From Myxococcales bacterium (lineage in GTDB: Bacteria; Myxococcota_A; Polyangia; Haliangiales; Haliangiaceae), in NCBI GenBank assembly GCA_016716835.1, contig JADJUW010000001.1, forward strand, positions 1-64,000: a stretch of 64,000 nt of DNA, read 5' to 3'. The translations under genes and the position numbers were made by a program. A model generated the notes under the pieces. That model worked only from the letters and a program-made list of their open reading frames with translations. It searched no databases and was not told the DNA's origin. Numbering within the stretch: position 1 is the first letter of the stretch; the number at the start of each line of letters is the position of its first letter. This document shows, piece after piece, positions 1 through 11,368 of this stretch.

Positions 1-2889
1 GCTGGTGTCGACCCGCGCTGGAGCGAAGGGCCCGCTCGTATTGCTGAGCATGCGAAGTCGCAGGGCTTTGGCGGCGTTGTATTGATGATTGACGAATTCC
101 TGTTGTGGCTTGCTGAAAAGAGCGGCCAGGAATTTGTGGCCGAGATTAATAACCTCAACGTTATCGTCGACCCACAATACCGGCTAGCGCGCGGCGCCGA
201 TTTTTGTCTTTTTGTCGCGCGACAGCGAAACCTCCAGGAGTTCTTTCCGGATTTTGTGGATGAGTCGAAGATTCATGAACACCTCGACCACCACTCCAAG
301 CGTTTTGAGATTACAAATCTACAAGACGTCGAGCTGCGCCACATTGGCGAGGCCGCGTGTCGACCCAGGAACGCAGCTGCGGTTCAATTGGCGGTGTCCT
401 CATTGGCCGAGCGCCACCAAAAGGTGTTGCCCGCACTACTTGCAGGCGGCGATATCGAGTATTTGCGCGATGTCTACTCGTTTCACCCAGCGCTCATTGA
501 GATGCTGGTCGATGTTACGTCGCTTATGCAGCGGGAGCGTTCGCGGTTGCGGCTGCTCTACGAACTACTCGTTGTGCACTACCCCAATTTGCCCCTCGGT
601 GAGTTTTTTGCCGGTGGGGTCGGCCTTTGCGGCAATTTTCCCAGAGTCGGGGGTGGAAGCCAGCAAGAAGGTCGACCTGATGCAAGATATTCACCATCAG
701 TACTACTCGCGCCTCGCGCCGTCGATGGCTAGGCTTGCTGAGGAAACCGGTGCAGAGTTCACAGATGAGCGCCGGCGGGCTCTTGATCAATTCGTGAAAA
801 CGGTATTGCTGGCGGAGGTGTCCCCACGCTTGAAACAATCCGGCCTTACCATCGAACGCCTAGTGCAGCTCAACGCCGTAGACGTCGAAGGGGAAACGTT
901 CCGTGGCCAAGTGCGCGTCGCTGAGACCGATTTGCTTGCGCTGTCGCAGCGCGTGCCAGATCTTCAGGTTGCTGGCCAAGGTAAGAGTGCGATCGTGCGC
1001 TTCATGCTGGGGCGCGTGAGCCTTGGCGAGATTCTTGGACGCGCGAAGTCAAAGGTGGACAACCCGTCTCAGCGATTTAGGGTGTTCTGGGGGGCGATTC
1101 GGCAGGCACTTAATTTGGACGGTGTTAAAGGCTTCGAGGAAGGTGGGTCAAATGATGGTGACTTTGACCTTATGTGGCGCCGAACGAAGCGGCGTGGACG
1201 CCTAAAGCTCGGGAATGTACGTGAGATGTCTTATGATGACTTTGCGCCGCCAGATGGGGCGTTCAAGGTCCTCATCGATTACCCGTGGGACGAGCCTGGG
1301 CACACCGTTGATGAAGATCGGTTGCGCGCCCTGAACGTGCGCAAGAAACAGGGCAATCTGCATACAGTTTGCTGGCTGCCGCGCCACATGAGTCCAACCG
1401 AACTTGGAACGCTCACTGAAATTGCCGCGATGCGTTATCTTCTCTCCGAGCCAGGTCAGGAAGATTTGCTTGAGACCCTGGGGCCCCAGGATAAGAGCAA
1501 GGTTCTCGACCAAGCGGGCATCCGCGAGAAGACACTGGAGGGCCAGCTCGATGAACTGCTACGAGAGGTCTACGTCCGACACGGTGAGTTCTGTGCGCTC
1601 ATCTCGGACGTTGACTCGGGCCGCCCTCGCGAAACGATGTTTGAGAACCTTGAGCACATCGCGACGTTGCTGATGGACCGGCGGTATCCGCAGCACCCCA
1701 CTTTTTCGGCCGAGCCAAAAAAACAAGATCTTGAAGCACTGCTCGAATGGATGGTTGATGCAGGCGACGGGAGCGTTTCAGTACGATACGAAGACAATGT
1801 TGGGAAAGCGCTTAGAACGTTAGGTCAGCCGCTAGACCTCGTTAACCTCGGCCAAACCAAAGCGGCGTTACGCCTCGACTCACGCTATTTGAAAGACGTT
1901 CTCCAACGCGTGGACCATGACACCGTCGCGTGGACTCCGATTTCTGACCACTTGCGAGAAATGTACGGATTTCAGCCTCTATTGGTGGACCTTTTCTTGT
2001 GTTTTCTCTGTCGGCGCGATCATCGTGCGCTACAAGAGGTGGACGGTGAGCTGATTGAGGTTCGCATCGGGATGTCGCAGACTGCGCGCATCCGGCTTCA
2101 GCGAGGCAAGCTTGTCAGTGCGGCTGACTGGCATCGCTTACGCGACCTTGGCAATCAACTCTTCGATGAACCGCGCCCTCCTGCAAACCGGTCGCTGCAA
2201 GGGCAAGACCGATTTGCGGAAGCTCTGCGAGCGAAAGCCCAGATCAAACGCACGGTTGTTCAGGGGCTCCATTCACGCCTTGTCCATCTAGGTGTCGAAC
2301 AGGGGCTGCGGCTGGCAGAGCTGTCGACTGCGAACATGCGCTTAGCGCCGCTGGCGCAAAAACACAACCGATAGCAACAAGGTGCTCAGCGAACTGCTAA
2401 ACGTTTGGCCTGATGACGCTTCGGATGCATTGCACAATTGTGCAGCAAATTGAGAGCCTGCGGATGCCCTTGCCGAACTGGAACGAGCACGCAAGGACAA
2501 ATCTTACGGCTGGTGTAGGTCATCCCGTTGTCGGAACGGAAGTGAGTGGGCACCTGGGAGCGCCATTAGCCGTTTAGAAGCCGCTCAGGCTGAACAGCCG
2601 CTGTCGAAAGACTGGATTTTGACCTGGAACAGGAAGGCGCAGGAATTGATCAAGCGCCTCATCGAGCAGCCCTCAGTCGCAGCAGCCGGTTCTTCCACCG
2701 GCTGTTCGTGCCGCAACTCCGGCGGTTTCGCCACCGGTCGCTCCGCGGGCGGTCCTCCTGAAGGCACGTGTAAATCCCAGCGACCCAGACGCCGTTGCGT
2801 CGTTCCTTGCCGACGTTCGCAAGTCGTTGGGGCAGCAAGGGAATCGGCCGATTGATGTCGTTCTAGTTCGGTCGGAGGAGATCGAGTGA
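1..2889 (+). CDS. pglY: BREX type 2 ATPase PglY (5'-truncated by window, several frameshifts)
   Basis: Large P-loop ATPase of the BREX type 2 (Pgl) phage-defence system; the start lies left of the window. Reading from base 1 gives a Walker-B-like GGVVLMIDEF, then sequence that looks like the PglY/DUF6079 family. The frame changes near 605 (a run of six T where five keeps the frame), near 2365, near 2452 (in-frame TGA) and near 2685; conserved-looking protein continues in a new frame after each break. The last frame ends in VRSEEIE and a TGA that overlaps the pglZ GTG start by 4 bp. PglY is needed for BREX-2 defence, but its biochemical role is not well defined. pglW and pglX would be expected to the left. 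The family call rests on motif recognition plus gene order. Breaks may be sequencing indels or decay. Confidence 0.8.
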
Positions 2890-5484
2890 GTTCTTCGCAG
2901 CTATTGCTGCGACGACTTCTCGATCAAGCGGGCGGTGCCAGTGAAACGGGCTACGTGCTGGTCATCGACGGAGAAGGGCTCGAGGACCTTCCCGCGCAGA
3001 TGCCGACGCCGAAGGGTTCGTACGGTGTGCAGCGCGTCTCATCGGAGCTTGGGCTTCGGCACCTGCTGTGGAAGGCGAAGGGGGCGCCGCTCATCGCTGT
3101 CATGCCTGAAGACGTGGCGCGGCGAATTCAGAACGCACCCGATCTGCTTAGGCGTGCACGCAACCAACGCGTGCATGCGCTTTCCGTCAACGACGTACTA
3201 GAGGTGGTGCCGGTGTTCCGTGTCGTCGGGGCAGATGCTCCATACATGCAACAATTGGCGCTGGAGAATGTCGAACGACTTGGTTTCGCGATGAGCCATC
3301 GCACGCTGCCAACCGTGGTCGATCGCCGTCTTTTGACTGAGCTGCTGGTGGACGTGAGTGTCGGCGAACAGGTGAGGACGCGCAGCGCGGCGCAGTTGCT
3401 CTCCTCATGGGTTCAGGAACCACCGCGTTGGACGGACAATATCAGTCAATTAGTCCGCGAAGCCATGCCTGCACTTCATGGCGATGAGGGTCGTCTACTG
3501 GCTTGGGCACTTGTCGAGCCGGATGCTAGGCTAAGCGCGCTAGTCGTCTACGGTGCTGTGCTAACGGTTGAAGCTGCTGAACTGCCTAAGCCTGCATGGG
3601 TCCGCTGTGGCACAGCAGCCACGCAATCGCCCATTGAGATGGACCGTCGCATTCTGCGGCGTACGGTGGCTCGCCCGGCGGAGGAAACCCTCGCGCTACT
3701 CGACGATCGTGGGGCGAGTTGCTGGCAGCAGCGGATCGCGTGGGCCGCGAATGCCTGACCCCTACTCAACTGCAGACCAGCCGAGAGTATTGCCGTTAGC
3801 GTTCTCTGACCGCTGCCATACTCTGGCGCAGCAATCTGCTAGCGGTAAGGCTATTAGTGCTGAAGATTTCTCATGGCTCACAAGCCACCGCGCTGCGCGG
3901 ATGCACCGCGCTGACCTTGCCGTTTTGCAGTCGATGGCACGGATATCCCGCTATCTTGATCAGCCGTTCATGCCGAAGATTGATCTTTTAGATCAGGTGT
4001 GCGAGTTCCAACGCGGAGGTGCCTTTGTAGATCTTGCAATGATTCAGCTCCGTCGCGCGTTGGCAAGCAGTGTCCACTATCATGCCGAGGCAAATAAATT
4101 GCTCTCGGTCTGTCGCGAACGGCGAGACCGAGAAAATCGGCACTTCGCCGAGACGCTCGCGGGCGGCTACGAAGGCGCACTCCACCGCGAGGGGCTCACG
4201 CCGCTTCATCGGATCTGGAAGCGAGCTGTGGCGCCAATCTGGCAATCCGAGCCGGACGCGCGTCTTTTTCTCATTGTGCTCGACGGCTGTAGCTACCCGG
4301 TGTTTCTCGAGCTCCTGTACTCGCTCGCCCAGGACAGCACGTTTCCGCTCGGCATCAAGCCCGACGCTAGTGGGCATGTGCGCGGGCTGCCGGCTCTCTC
4401 CCCGTTGCCGACGGTTACCAGTCACGCTCGGGGCGCAATCTTCCTTGGCGAATTGCCGCACGATACGCTCGTGGCGGAAACTGTTTTTCGCGAGCAAGAT
4501 GAAGCCAAGACAGACAAGGCACGGTTCAATCAAAACGCCGCGCTAGGAAGCAAAACGCGGCGTCTGTTCTTGAAGGGGGATCTTGCGGACGGTGGCCAAG
4601 GACTGCTCTCCGCCCTCGAAGACAATGCGCTTGCGGTAGTCGGCGTTGTATTTAATGCTGTCGATGATCAGATCGGCTCGTCTAACACCGGCGCGACGGT
4701 AAAGATTGCTCCCGAGGACATTACGGCGTTCAAGCCTGCATTGCGCGTCGCGCTGAAGGCAGGAAGGCGAGTGCTCCTTACGGCCGACCACGGTCATAGC
4801 CCGTACATCGATAAGTCACTCCGTGCAGGTAACGGTAAGACGCCGCGGTACGTTGCTTTGGCTAAGCACGACCCTGTGCCGGAAGGGTTCATCGAACTTG
4901 ACCTAGCCGGGCTGGGAGGCCCCCCGGAACGGCGCGCGTTCGCCTGGCGATCAGGTGCCTATCTTGGAGGTCCTCAGGTTGGCTTTCATGGTGGCTGCGG
5001 TCTTGAGGAAGTTGTTGTGCCGCTCGCGTGGATCGAGCGCGATGGCTTGCACGCCGATGAGCCACCTTGGTGGTACGGGCGAAGCACATTTAGCGAAGCA
5101 AAACCTGAACCGCAGCCGATTCAGCCGCCAATCGTCACGCCAATTCCGACAGACCCAGTACCTCCGAGGCTTAAATCAAAGCCGCAACTCTCGCTCTTTG
5201 TTCCAGCTGACAAGGCGGGGTCTCTTCCGCTGCCAGCAGTTCTGCTCGAAAGGCTCAGCGTTGACGAAAAGTCGATTTTGGTACTCCTGCTTGAGACTGG
5301 TTCTGCAAGGGCCAGCGAGCTAGCGGAGCGCCTAAATAAAAACCCAGGCCGCTTGAATGGCCTTATGCGCGCCCTCCGTCGCACTCTGCATGCAGAAGGC
5401 CATGTCCTTTTTACCGACGAGATTTTGCCAAGTGGTGAGACCATGTACCGCTTTCAATCGAAGACAAAGGAAGGAGGTCGATGA
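2886..5484 (+). CDS. pglZ: BREX type 2 phosphatase-like PglZ (frameshifted)
   Basis: Alkaline-phosphatase-superfamily protein of BREX. The GTG start overlaps the end of pglY (GTGA). The N-terminal part runs to about 3720. One missing T in 'agttgctgg' then shifts the frame, a short middle piece follows (AADRVGREC...), and a second indel near 3790 restores the frame that runs to 5484, giving about 866 residues in total, a normal size for the family. The catalytic-type core is visible as LIVLDGCSYP (around residue 461), LTADHGHS (around 634) and GFHGGCG. The C-terminal ~100 residues resemble a winged-helix domain. PglZ is a core BREX component. The stop overlaps the brxD ATG. Two indels in one gene whose other sequence looks intact suggest sequence error rather than loss. 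Confidence 0.85.
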
Positions 5485-6854
5485 TGGCCGTTGTCCCCGA
5501 ATCTGCCGCGATCGTAAATGCCCTCCGCAGCGGCCTGGTACCTAATTCTGGCCTCGATCACTTTGCGACTGGCCTTGATGCGCTCGTTGAAGCAGTCAAT
5601 GAAGACCTCGACTTCGTCGCTGGCGGTAAAGGTCTTTCGAAGTGGATTCGCGGGGAGTACGGCACAGGAAAGACGTTCGCCGCCAGGTATCTTTGCGCCA
5701 AAGCCCGCGAACGGAAGTTCGCAAGCTCGGAAGTTCAGATCTCGATTAATGACACGCCACTTCATCACTTGGAAACCGTCTATCGTCGCCTCATTGAGAA
5801 GCTTGAGACCGCGGCAGACGGGCCAAACGCGTTTCAAGCGATTGTCGAAGCCTGGCTCTACCAAGTTGGCGATGAGGTAACGCGCCTGCGCGGCATAGCC
5901 GAGGACGATCCCGGCTTCGCCGAGGCGACCGAACAGCGGCTGGAAGACAAGCTCGCCGACCTCTCTAAGCGCAATCCAGCTTTTGCGCAGGTGCTGCGCG
6001 CCTACCACAGTGCGACCCAAGGGCGATTTTGCGACGGCGCAGGGCCTTCTCGCGTGGCTCGCCGGGCAGCCGAATACCGATCGGTCGGTGCTCAAAATGG
6101 CGGGAACCAAGGGGAAAGTCGACGGCCAGGCTTCGTTGACGTTTCTAGCAGGGCCTTGCAGCTGCTTCGGCAGTCGGGTTACGCAGGGCTTGTCGTTGTG
6201 CTCGATGAAGTCGAGACGGTTCAACGAATGAACTCGCATACGCGGGAGAAGTCTCTAAATGCGCTCCGACAGTTGATGGACATGCTAGCGAAGGAAGATC
6301 TCCCTGGGCTCTACCTTGTGATCACTGGTACTCGGGATTTCTTTGAGGGCTATAAAGGACTTAAAGCGCTCGCGCCGCTGCATCAGCGTGTGCAGGTTAA
6401 CTTCAGTGATGATAGCCGGTTTGATAATCTGAAGGCGCCGCAGGTTCGTCTGATGCCATTTACAGATGAGCGATTGCTAACCGTTGGTACGCGTATATGG
6501 GACCTTTACCCCGCAAAGAATCCGGAGCGCCTCGCGGCGCGCGTGGACGACTCGTTCCTGCAGGGGCTCGTGTCGCAGGTAACCGCAGGATTTGGCGGCA
6601 AGGTTGCACTTGCTCCACGCCTTTTTTTGCGCGAGCTAATTGATGTCATGGATCGAGTGGACATCCACGAAGCGTATGACCCCAAGGCACACTACAAGCT
6701 TGAGCTGGACGACGGCAAGCTTACACCGGAGGAGCTGGCTGCTAAGCATGGTCGGGCTGTGGAGGAGTCCGCAGGTGACGAGGAAGCGCAATCGGAATCA
6801 GGCGAAGCTCCAGCGCCGCTGCCGGCTTCGAAGAAGAAACGGCTGGATGGGTAG
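5481..6854 (+). CDS. brxD: BREX system ATP-binding protein BrxD (two compensating frameshifts)
   Basis: AAA-type ATPase of BREX type 2, about 457 residues. The Walker A motif GEYGTGKT is at residues 58-65, the Walker B motif LVVVLDEVETV at about 235, and a sensor-like VITGTRDFF follows. A perfect Shine-Dalgarno AAGGAGGT lies just before ATG-ATG at 5481/5484, and the ATGA overlaps the pglZ stop. Between about 6012 and 6152 the open frame reads nonsense, while the +1 frame reads GDFATAQGLLAWLAGQP, which fits the family; an extra G and a later missing base cancel out. The long ORF is therefore real but about 45 residues in the middle are mistranslated as given. It lies between pglZ and brxHI, the standard type 2 order. 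Confidence 0.88.
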   Translation: MMAVVPESAAIVNALRSGLVPNSGLDHFATGLDALVEAVNEDLDFVAGGKGLSKWIRGEYGTGKTFAARYLCAKARERKFASSEVQISINDTPLHHLETVYRRLIEKLETAADGPNAFQAIVEAWLYQVGDEVTRLRGIAEDDPGFAEATEQRLEDKLADLSKRNPAFAQVLRAYHSATQGRFCDGAGPSRVARRAAEYRSVGAQNGGNQGESRRPGFVDVSSRALQLLRQSGYAGLVVVLDEVETVQRMNSHTREKSLNALRQLMDMLAKEDLPGLYLVITGTRDFFEGYKGLKALAPLHQRVQVNFSDDSRFDNLKAPQVRLMPFTDERLLTVGTRIWDLYPAKNPERLAARVDDSFLQGLVSQVTAGFGGKVALAPRLFLRELIDVMDRVDIHEAYDPKAHYKLELDDGKLTPEELAAKHGRAVEESAGDEEAQSESGEAPAPLPASKKKRLDG

Positions 6855-6856
6855 CA

Positions 6857-9611
6857 ATGGCCGGTCTCGATCGCCTTCATCCGCACCTGCAGCACGCGAT
6901 TGTCCACGACCTTGGTTGGCGGTCGCTTCGCCCCGTTCAGGAGCTGACAATCGATGCGATTCTGGATGGCTGCAACGCGGTGGTGCTCGCTCCGACAGCG
7001 GGGGGGAAAACCGAGGCATCGATTTTTCCCGTTCTTTCGCGAATTCTTTCGGAGAGTCTTAAGCTCGTCTCAGTCCTCTATGTTTGCCCAATCCGAGCAC
7101 TATTGAACAACCAGGAGGAGAGACTCCGGTCGTATGCGAGAATGGTTGGGCTCGATATCTTTAAGTGGCACGGCGATGTGTCTGATTCGCGCAAGAAGAC
7201 GTTTCGCGAGGCCCCTGCGCACATTTTAATGACCACTCCCGAGTCGCTCGAAGTAATGATGATTAGCGAGCGCACCGACGCCAAGGCCCTTTTTTCGGGC
7301 TTGTCCGTGGTTATCATCGACGAGGTTCACGCCTTTGCCGCCGACGATCGCGGAGCGCACCTGGCGAGTTTGCTCGAACGCCTAGTAGCTCTCACGGGGC
7401 GCGATATTCAACGCATTGGTCTTTCGGCAACTGTTGGTAACCCGTACGTAATCGGTGATTGGCTCCGGGGATCGAGCAAACGGCCGTTTTGCCTCGTCGA
7501 CCCACCAAAGCCCAAAGCCGCGCGCGACTTGCGAGTCGAACTCTGCGCCGACATCGGTGAGGCCGCTATTGCCATTGGGCAGATAGCGCGGGGCAAGAAG
7601 AGCCTAGTCTTCGTTGAGAGCCGTTCCAAGGCAGAAAAGGTTGCACACGCACTCCTGGGGACAGGTGTTGAGGTCTTCATTCACCATAGCTCAGTTAGCC
7701 GGGCTGATCGCACGCTGGCTGAGGAGCAGTTCGCCAAGGGCCAGAATACAGCAATTGTTTGTACCTCGACGATGGAGTTGGGAATCGACGTTGGTGATCT
7801 CGATCTAGTGTTCCAGGTTGACGCGCCCTCGTCGGTCGCTTCATTTCTTCAGCGCCTCGGCCGGACGGGGCGTCGCGCCAATACGCGCGCGAACTGTACC
7901 TTCTTCTGCCTCAGCTCGGAGTCATTGCTTCAGTCCGTGGCGCTCCTTAGACTCGCCGAAGCGGGCTGGGTAGAGGACGTCCTGCCCGCCTCGCATGCAA
8001 TGCACGTGCTCGCACATCAGGTCATGGCGCTCATTCTCCAAGAGGGTGGCATTTCCAGGCACAATCTAATGCCTTGGGTTGCAGCTGCGTATCCATTCTC
8101 TTCGGTGCGGGGCCAGCGCGTTGCCGAGCTGATCGACACGATGCTAGCTCGCGAAATTCTTTACGAGGCTGACGGGCTTTTGTCGCTAGGCACTCGAGGT
8201 GAGAAGCTCTACGGAAAGAAGAATTTTTTCGAACTCTACGCGGTTTTTACAGCACCTCCGGTGATGCGTGTTCAGCACGGGAAGGAAGATGTTGGCTATA
8301 TTCAAGCGCTCTTCATAACGATGCACGACGCCACCAAGGGGCCGCTTTGCTTCCGGCTCTCTGGGCGCGCATGGGAGGTGGGACAAATTGACTGGTCTAA
8401 GGGAGTGCTTCATGTGCGCCCGGCAGAACACGGACGTGTCCCGAGCTGGCTTGGGCTTCCAGGGGTGCTTTCGAACGCGCTCTGTCAAGGCATGATGGAC
8501 GTTCTGATCCACGAGAAGCAGGAGGGCTTATGGCTTAGCAAGGCCGCCGCTGCCGAGCTAGCTGCTATGAGGGAGAGCTACGAGGGCCTGCTGCAGGAAG
8601 GCACCGCACCTTTGGAGGAGAATTCAGACGGTGTGCAGTGGCAAACGTTTGCCGGCGGGGCGGTAAATCGGCTACTCGCAGCGGAACTTGAACAGCTGAC
8701 AGGGAAAAAAAGGGTGTCAGGGAATCTCTCGCTCCGCTGCAAAGATATCGCGTTCACTGTTGCGGGCGACGCGATTCGCTCGCTGGCGGGTATGAATTGG
8801 GAGCAGGTTGCAGCTGGCGCTGCCCGGGGCATGGCGCGCGGAATTATCAGCAAGTTTCAGCCTTGCCTCTCTGAAGAAGCCGAAGACCGGCTGCTCTCCG
8901 AGCGCCTTCTTGACCAGCCCGGCACGCTTCGCTTTCTCGCAGCAGTGAAGGTTAATGGCACGCGAATCGCGGCGCGGCCTACCGGTACGCGCCTTGGCGA
9001 CATTGAAGCGGTGGGGCCGGTTCCCTTGCAGCTCGCACCGCGCATCGAGACCGGCGTTGCTGCCGCGCTCAAGAACGAAGTGGAATGGGTGGACTCGCCG
9101 GCGGGTCTGCTCACCGTGTGCGAGGCGCTGCGCGATACCGCCGTCGTTGGCGTAGCCGTTGAGACCACGCTTGACCTCGGCGCCTTGTGTTTGCTTCCAG
9201 ATAGCAACGCCCACGAGTACCTTCCTTATCGATCCGCTGGCCGTTGGAGATCTCAATCCTATCGTCAAGTTACTGAACGGTTCAGCACCACTAAAGGTCA
9301 TGCATGACAGCCGACTTGTGGGGCGTGCGCTCGCTGCATTGGGCGTGTCGATGAGCGACATCTTCTCCACAATGGACGCTTCTGCCCACGCACACGGCGC
9401 TGAAGCGCTCGGCGGCCACAACCTCGCGATGGTCTGCAAACGCGAGCTAGGCGTTTCACTCGACCAGGTGGAAGATACCTCCAACTGGAGCCGCCGCCCC
9501 CTCGGTGCTGACCAGTTGCACCGCGCGGCACGCGATGTTGAGGTGCTGATTGCGCTGTATGAGCGGCTCAAGGACGTTGGTGTCAAGGCTGATGTGGGAG
9601 GCGGTGGTTGA
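6857..9611 (+). CDS. brxHI: BREX helicase BrxHI, Lhr-like helicase plus RNase-D-like domain (frameshifted)
   Basis: Superfamily 2 DEAD/DEAH-box helicase of BREX type 2. Motif I APTAGGKTEA is at residues 45-54, motif II DEVHAF near 155, motif III SAT, and motif VI QRLGRTGRR near 335, followed by a long Lhr-like C-terminal region. The continuous frame ends at 9307, but near 9195 a one-base shift leads into a frame ending at 9611 that reads TFLIDPLAVGDLNPIVKLL, LGGHNLAMVC and NWSRRPLGADQL, typical of a DEDD 3'-5' exonuclease (RNase D-like) domain. The full product is about 917 residues. ATG is 2 bp after the brxD stop. Helicase plus nuclease activity on DNA is inferred from the domains. Confidence 0.87.
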
Positions 9612-9745
9612 TGTCTAGAAACACGTTTGGCTTCCGGCGAGTCCTAAAGCAGCACGGGTACAAGTATTGCGTTAGCAAATGGCAGCGGCCCGCGGGCGTT
9701 TTCGCCAGCGTGAGGCTCGGAAATGGCGACATCGATCGAATTTGA
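9611..9745 (+). CDS. possible small coupled ORF (44 residues)
   Basis: An ATG overlaps the brxHI stop (TGATG) and opens a basic 44-residue frame beginning MSRNTFGFRRVLKQHGYKY, ending 22 bp inside the next gene. The coupling and gap-filling position favour translation, but there is no recognised domain and no recurrence in the window. In an indel-rich stretch it could also be leader sequence or the fragment of a broken frame. Confidence 0.25.
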   Translation: MSRNTFGFRRVLKQHGYKYCVSKWQRPAGVFASVRLGNGDIDRI

Positions 9746-11368
9746 AACGGGGTGGGTGTTACCCCCGAAGCCCATTGGGGGGCTCGACCACCTCGGGGTG
9801 CAGGCGCCGTGCACCGCCTTGTACGCTGAGCTTCTTCCAGGTATCACCAACGTTACCGACCGTGCGCGGTACTATGCCTTCCATCCGTGGCTGATTTGGC
9901 AATTTGACCGGAGGTACCCCGAACAACGTCAGTCGCGTGACGCCTTCGCGCGGGTGATTCGGCGCGCCGAGTGCATGTTCGTGTTGATTGCTATCCGCCA
10001 CAGTCGAGGCTCCGAGGACCAAGACCCCGAGCGTCATGATGCAGGGCTTGTTGGGCGCCAAGAGCTGCAGAAGGTTCAAGGCGACGTAGTTGACCTGGAT
10101 GACTTTGCCGGCTTCGAGGCGCCGCGCCGCTATTTTAAAAATCGACTGGGTGGCCTTGGCCAGTACTACTTCGGGCCGCTGCGCGACTTGCGGATCTTGG
10201 ATGCGACGGGCAAAGGCCGAATTTCCGTGCCCGGTTATGATCAGGAGCGAGGCGTCGACCTGGCGACCGCGTTTGATGAAGGGGTCGATGCGGACCGCTT
10301 TTTCGCTGTGCTTGAGGCCCCGACGGTGAGCACGGCGGACCTCGATGCGCTTGCCTCTGTCTGCCCATGCCATCTCGCAACCAACGCCAAGGAGCGCGAA
10401 GCCCTGCGCAATATCTTTCTTGCGCGATCGCCTAGCTTTCGTCTCCGGGGCGGCGAGCGCAGACGGTCGTCGCTCGGGTTAACATTGGAGCTGATTGCTC
10501 ATGATGTGGCCCGTCACCCAACGCTCGACTTCGAGGAGGCGTTTCGCGTCGCCTGCTACACCGGCACGCTCCCTACTGGGACGGGCTGGTCGCCCCCAAA
10601 GCCGCTGGTGGCGGCAATGCGCGGCTGGGGCACCTATCATCGCAATGAGTTGTTCTCTGTCGCCTTGCAAGGCTTATTCGCGGCGGTCCTCGATTCCATC
10701 GTTCAGCAGCGCCTAAGCAAGATTGCGACGAGCGCCGAGGCTGGCCCCATCGCGCAGGGACTATGTGGTGACCTCGGTGGCGAACTCCTAGCACAACGAC
10801 TCGACGTGGCAATCGATTATCAGTCACGCGGCCTTCCAGGGCTTGAGGATTGGCAAAACCACGCGCATGAGATTCAGCTCGGTTGGCGCTGCACGGCCTC
10901 GCCCGGCCAATCAGGTCCGAAGGATCGAGCGGTTACGTCGGTGACGCTGTTGCTAGCACTCGCGGCGCGCGGCCTTCCCGACGACCCTTATTGTGACTTC
11001 GAGCTCGATCCTGACTACTTTGATCGCAGGAACTGCATCTGCTCTCGTTCAAACACCAGTTAGAAGGGGCATGGGCCAACCTAACAGTGAGCGAGTGGAT
11101 CGCGTGGCTCGCGGTTCACTGGGGTATCGAGCGCCACTTGCGAGTCGCACTGCGGAAGCTGCGGGCACAACAACAAGATACGTTTCGCATTCGACCACTA
11201 GAGAACGGGCTCCACGTCGTCGATGTTCCCCAGCCGGCTTTCACGGTGCCTCGGGTTGAGCGGGCGTTGCAGATCTTGCGCGACATAGGCTTAATCGAGC
11301 CTGCGGAAGGTGGTGGCCTTGTTCTTTCGCAGGAGGGCGGATTCGAGCTCAGGAGTATTTGTGGCTGA
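9723..11368 (+). CDS. unrecognised 548-residue protein, first gene of BREX-linked accessory module (frameshifted)
   Basis: ATG start at 9723. The frame ends at 11063, but a missing G near 11029 ('agg aac' where 'agg gaa' fits) joins it to the frame ending at 11368, giving RRELHLLSFKHQLEGAW and then a helical C-terminus. The N-terminal signature GLDHLGVQAPCTALYAELL and NVTDRARYYAFHPWL looks like a conserved domain, but I cannot name the family. No signal peptide or transmembrane segment is visible, so it is probably cytoplasmic. It sits directly after brxHI on the same strand and its end overlaps the PLD gene, suggesting co-expression. Function unknown; a part in defence is inferred from context only. 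Confidence 0.75.
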
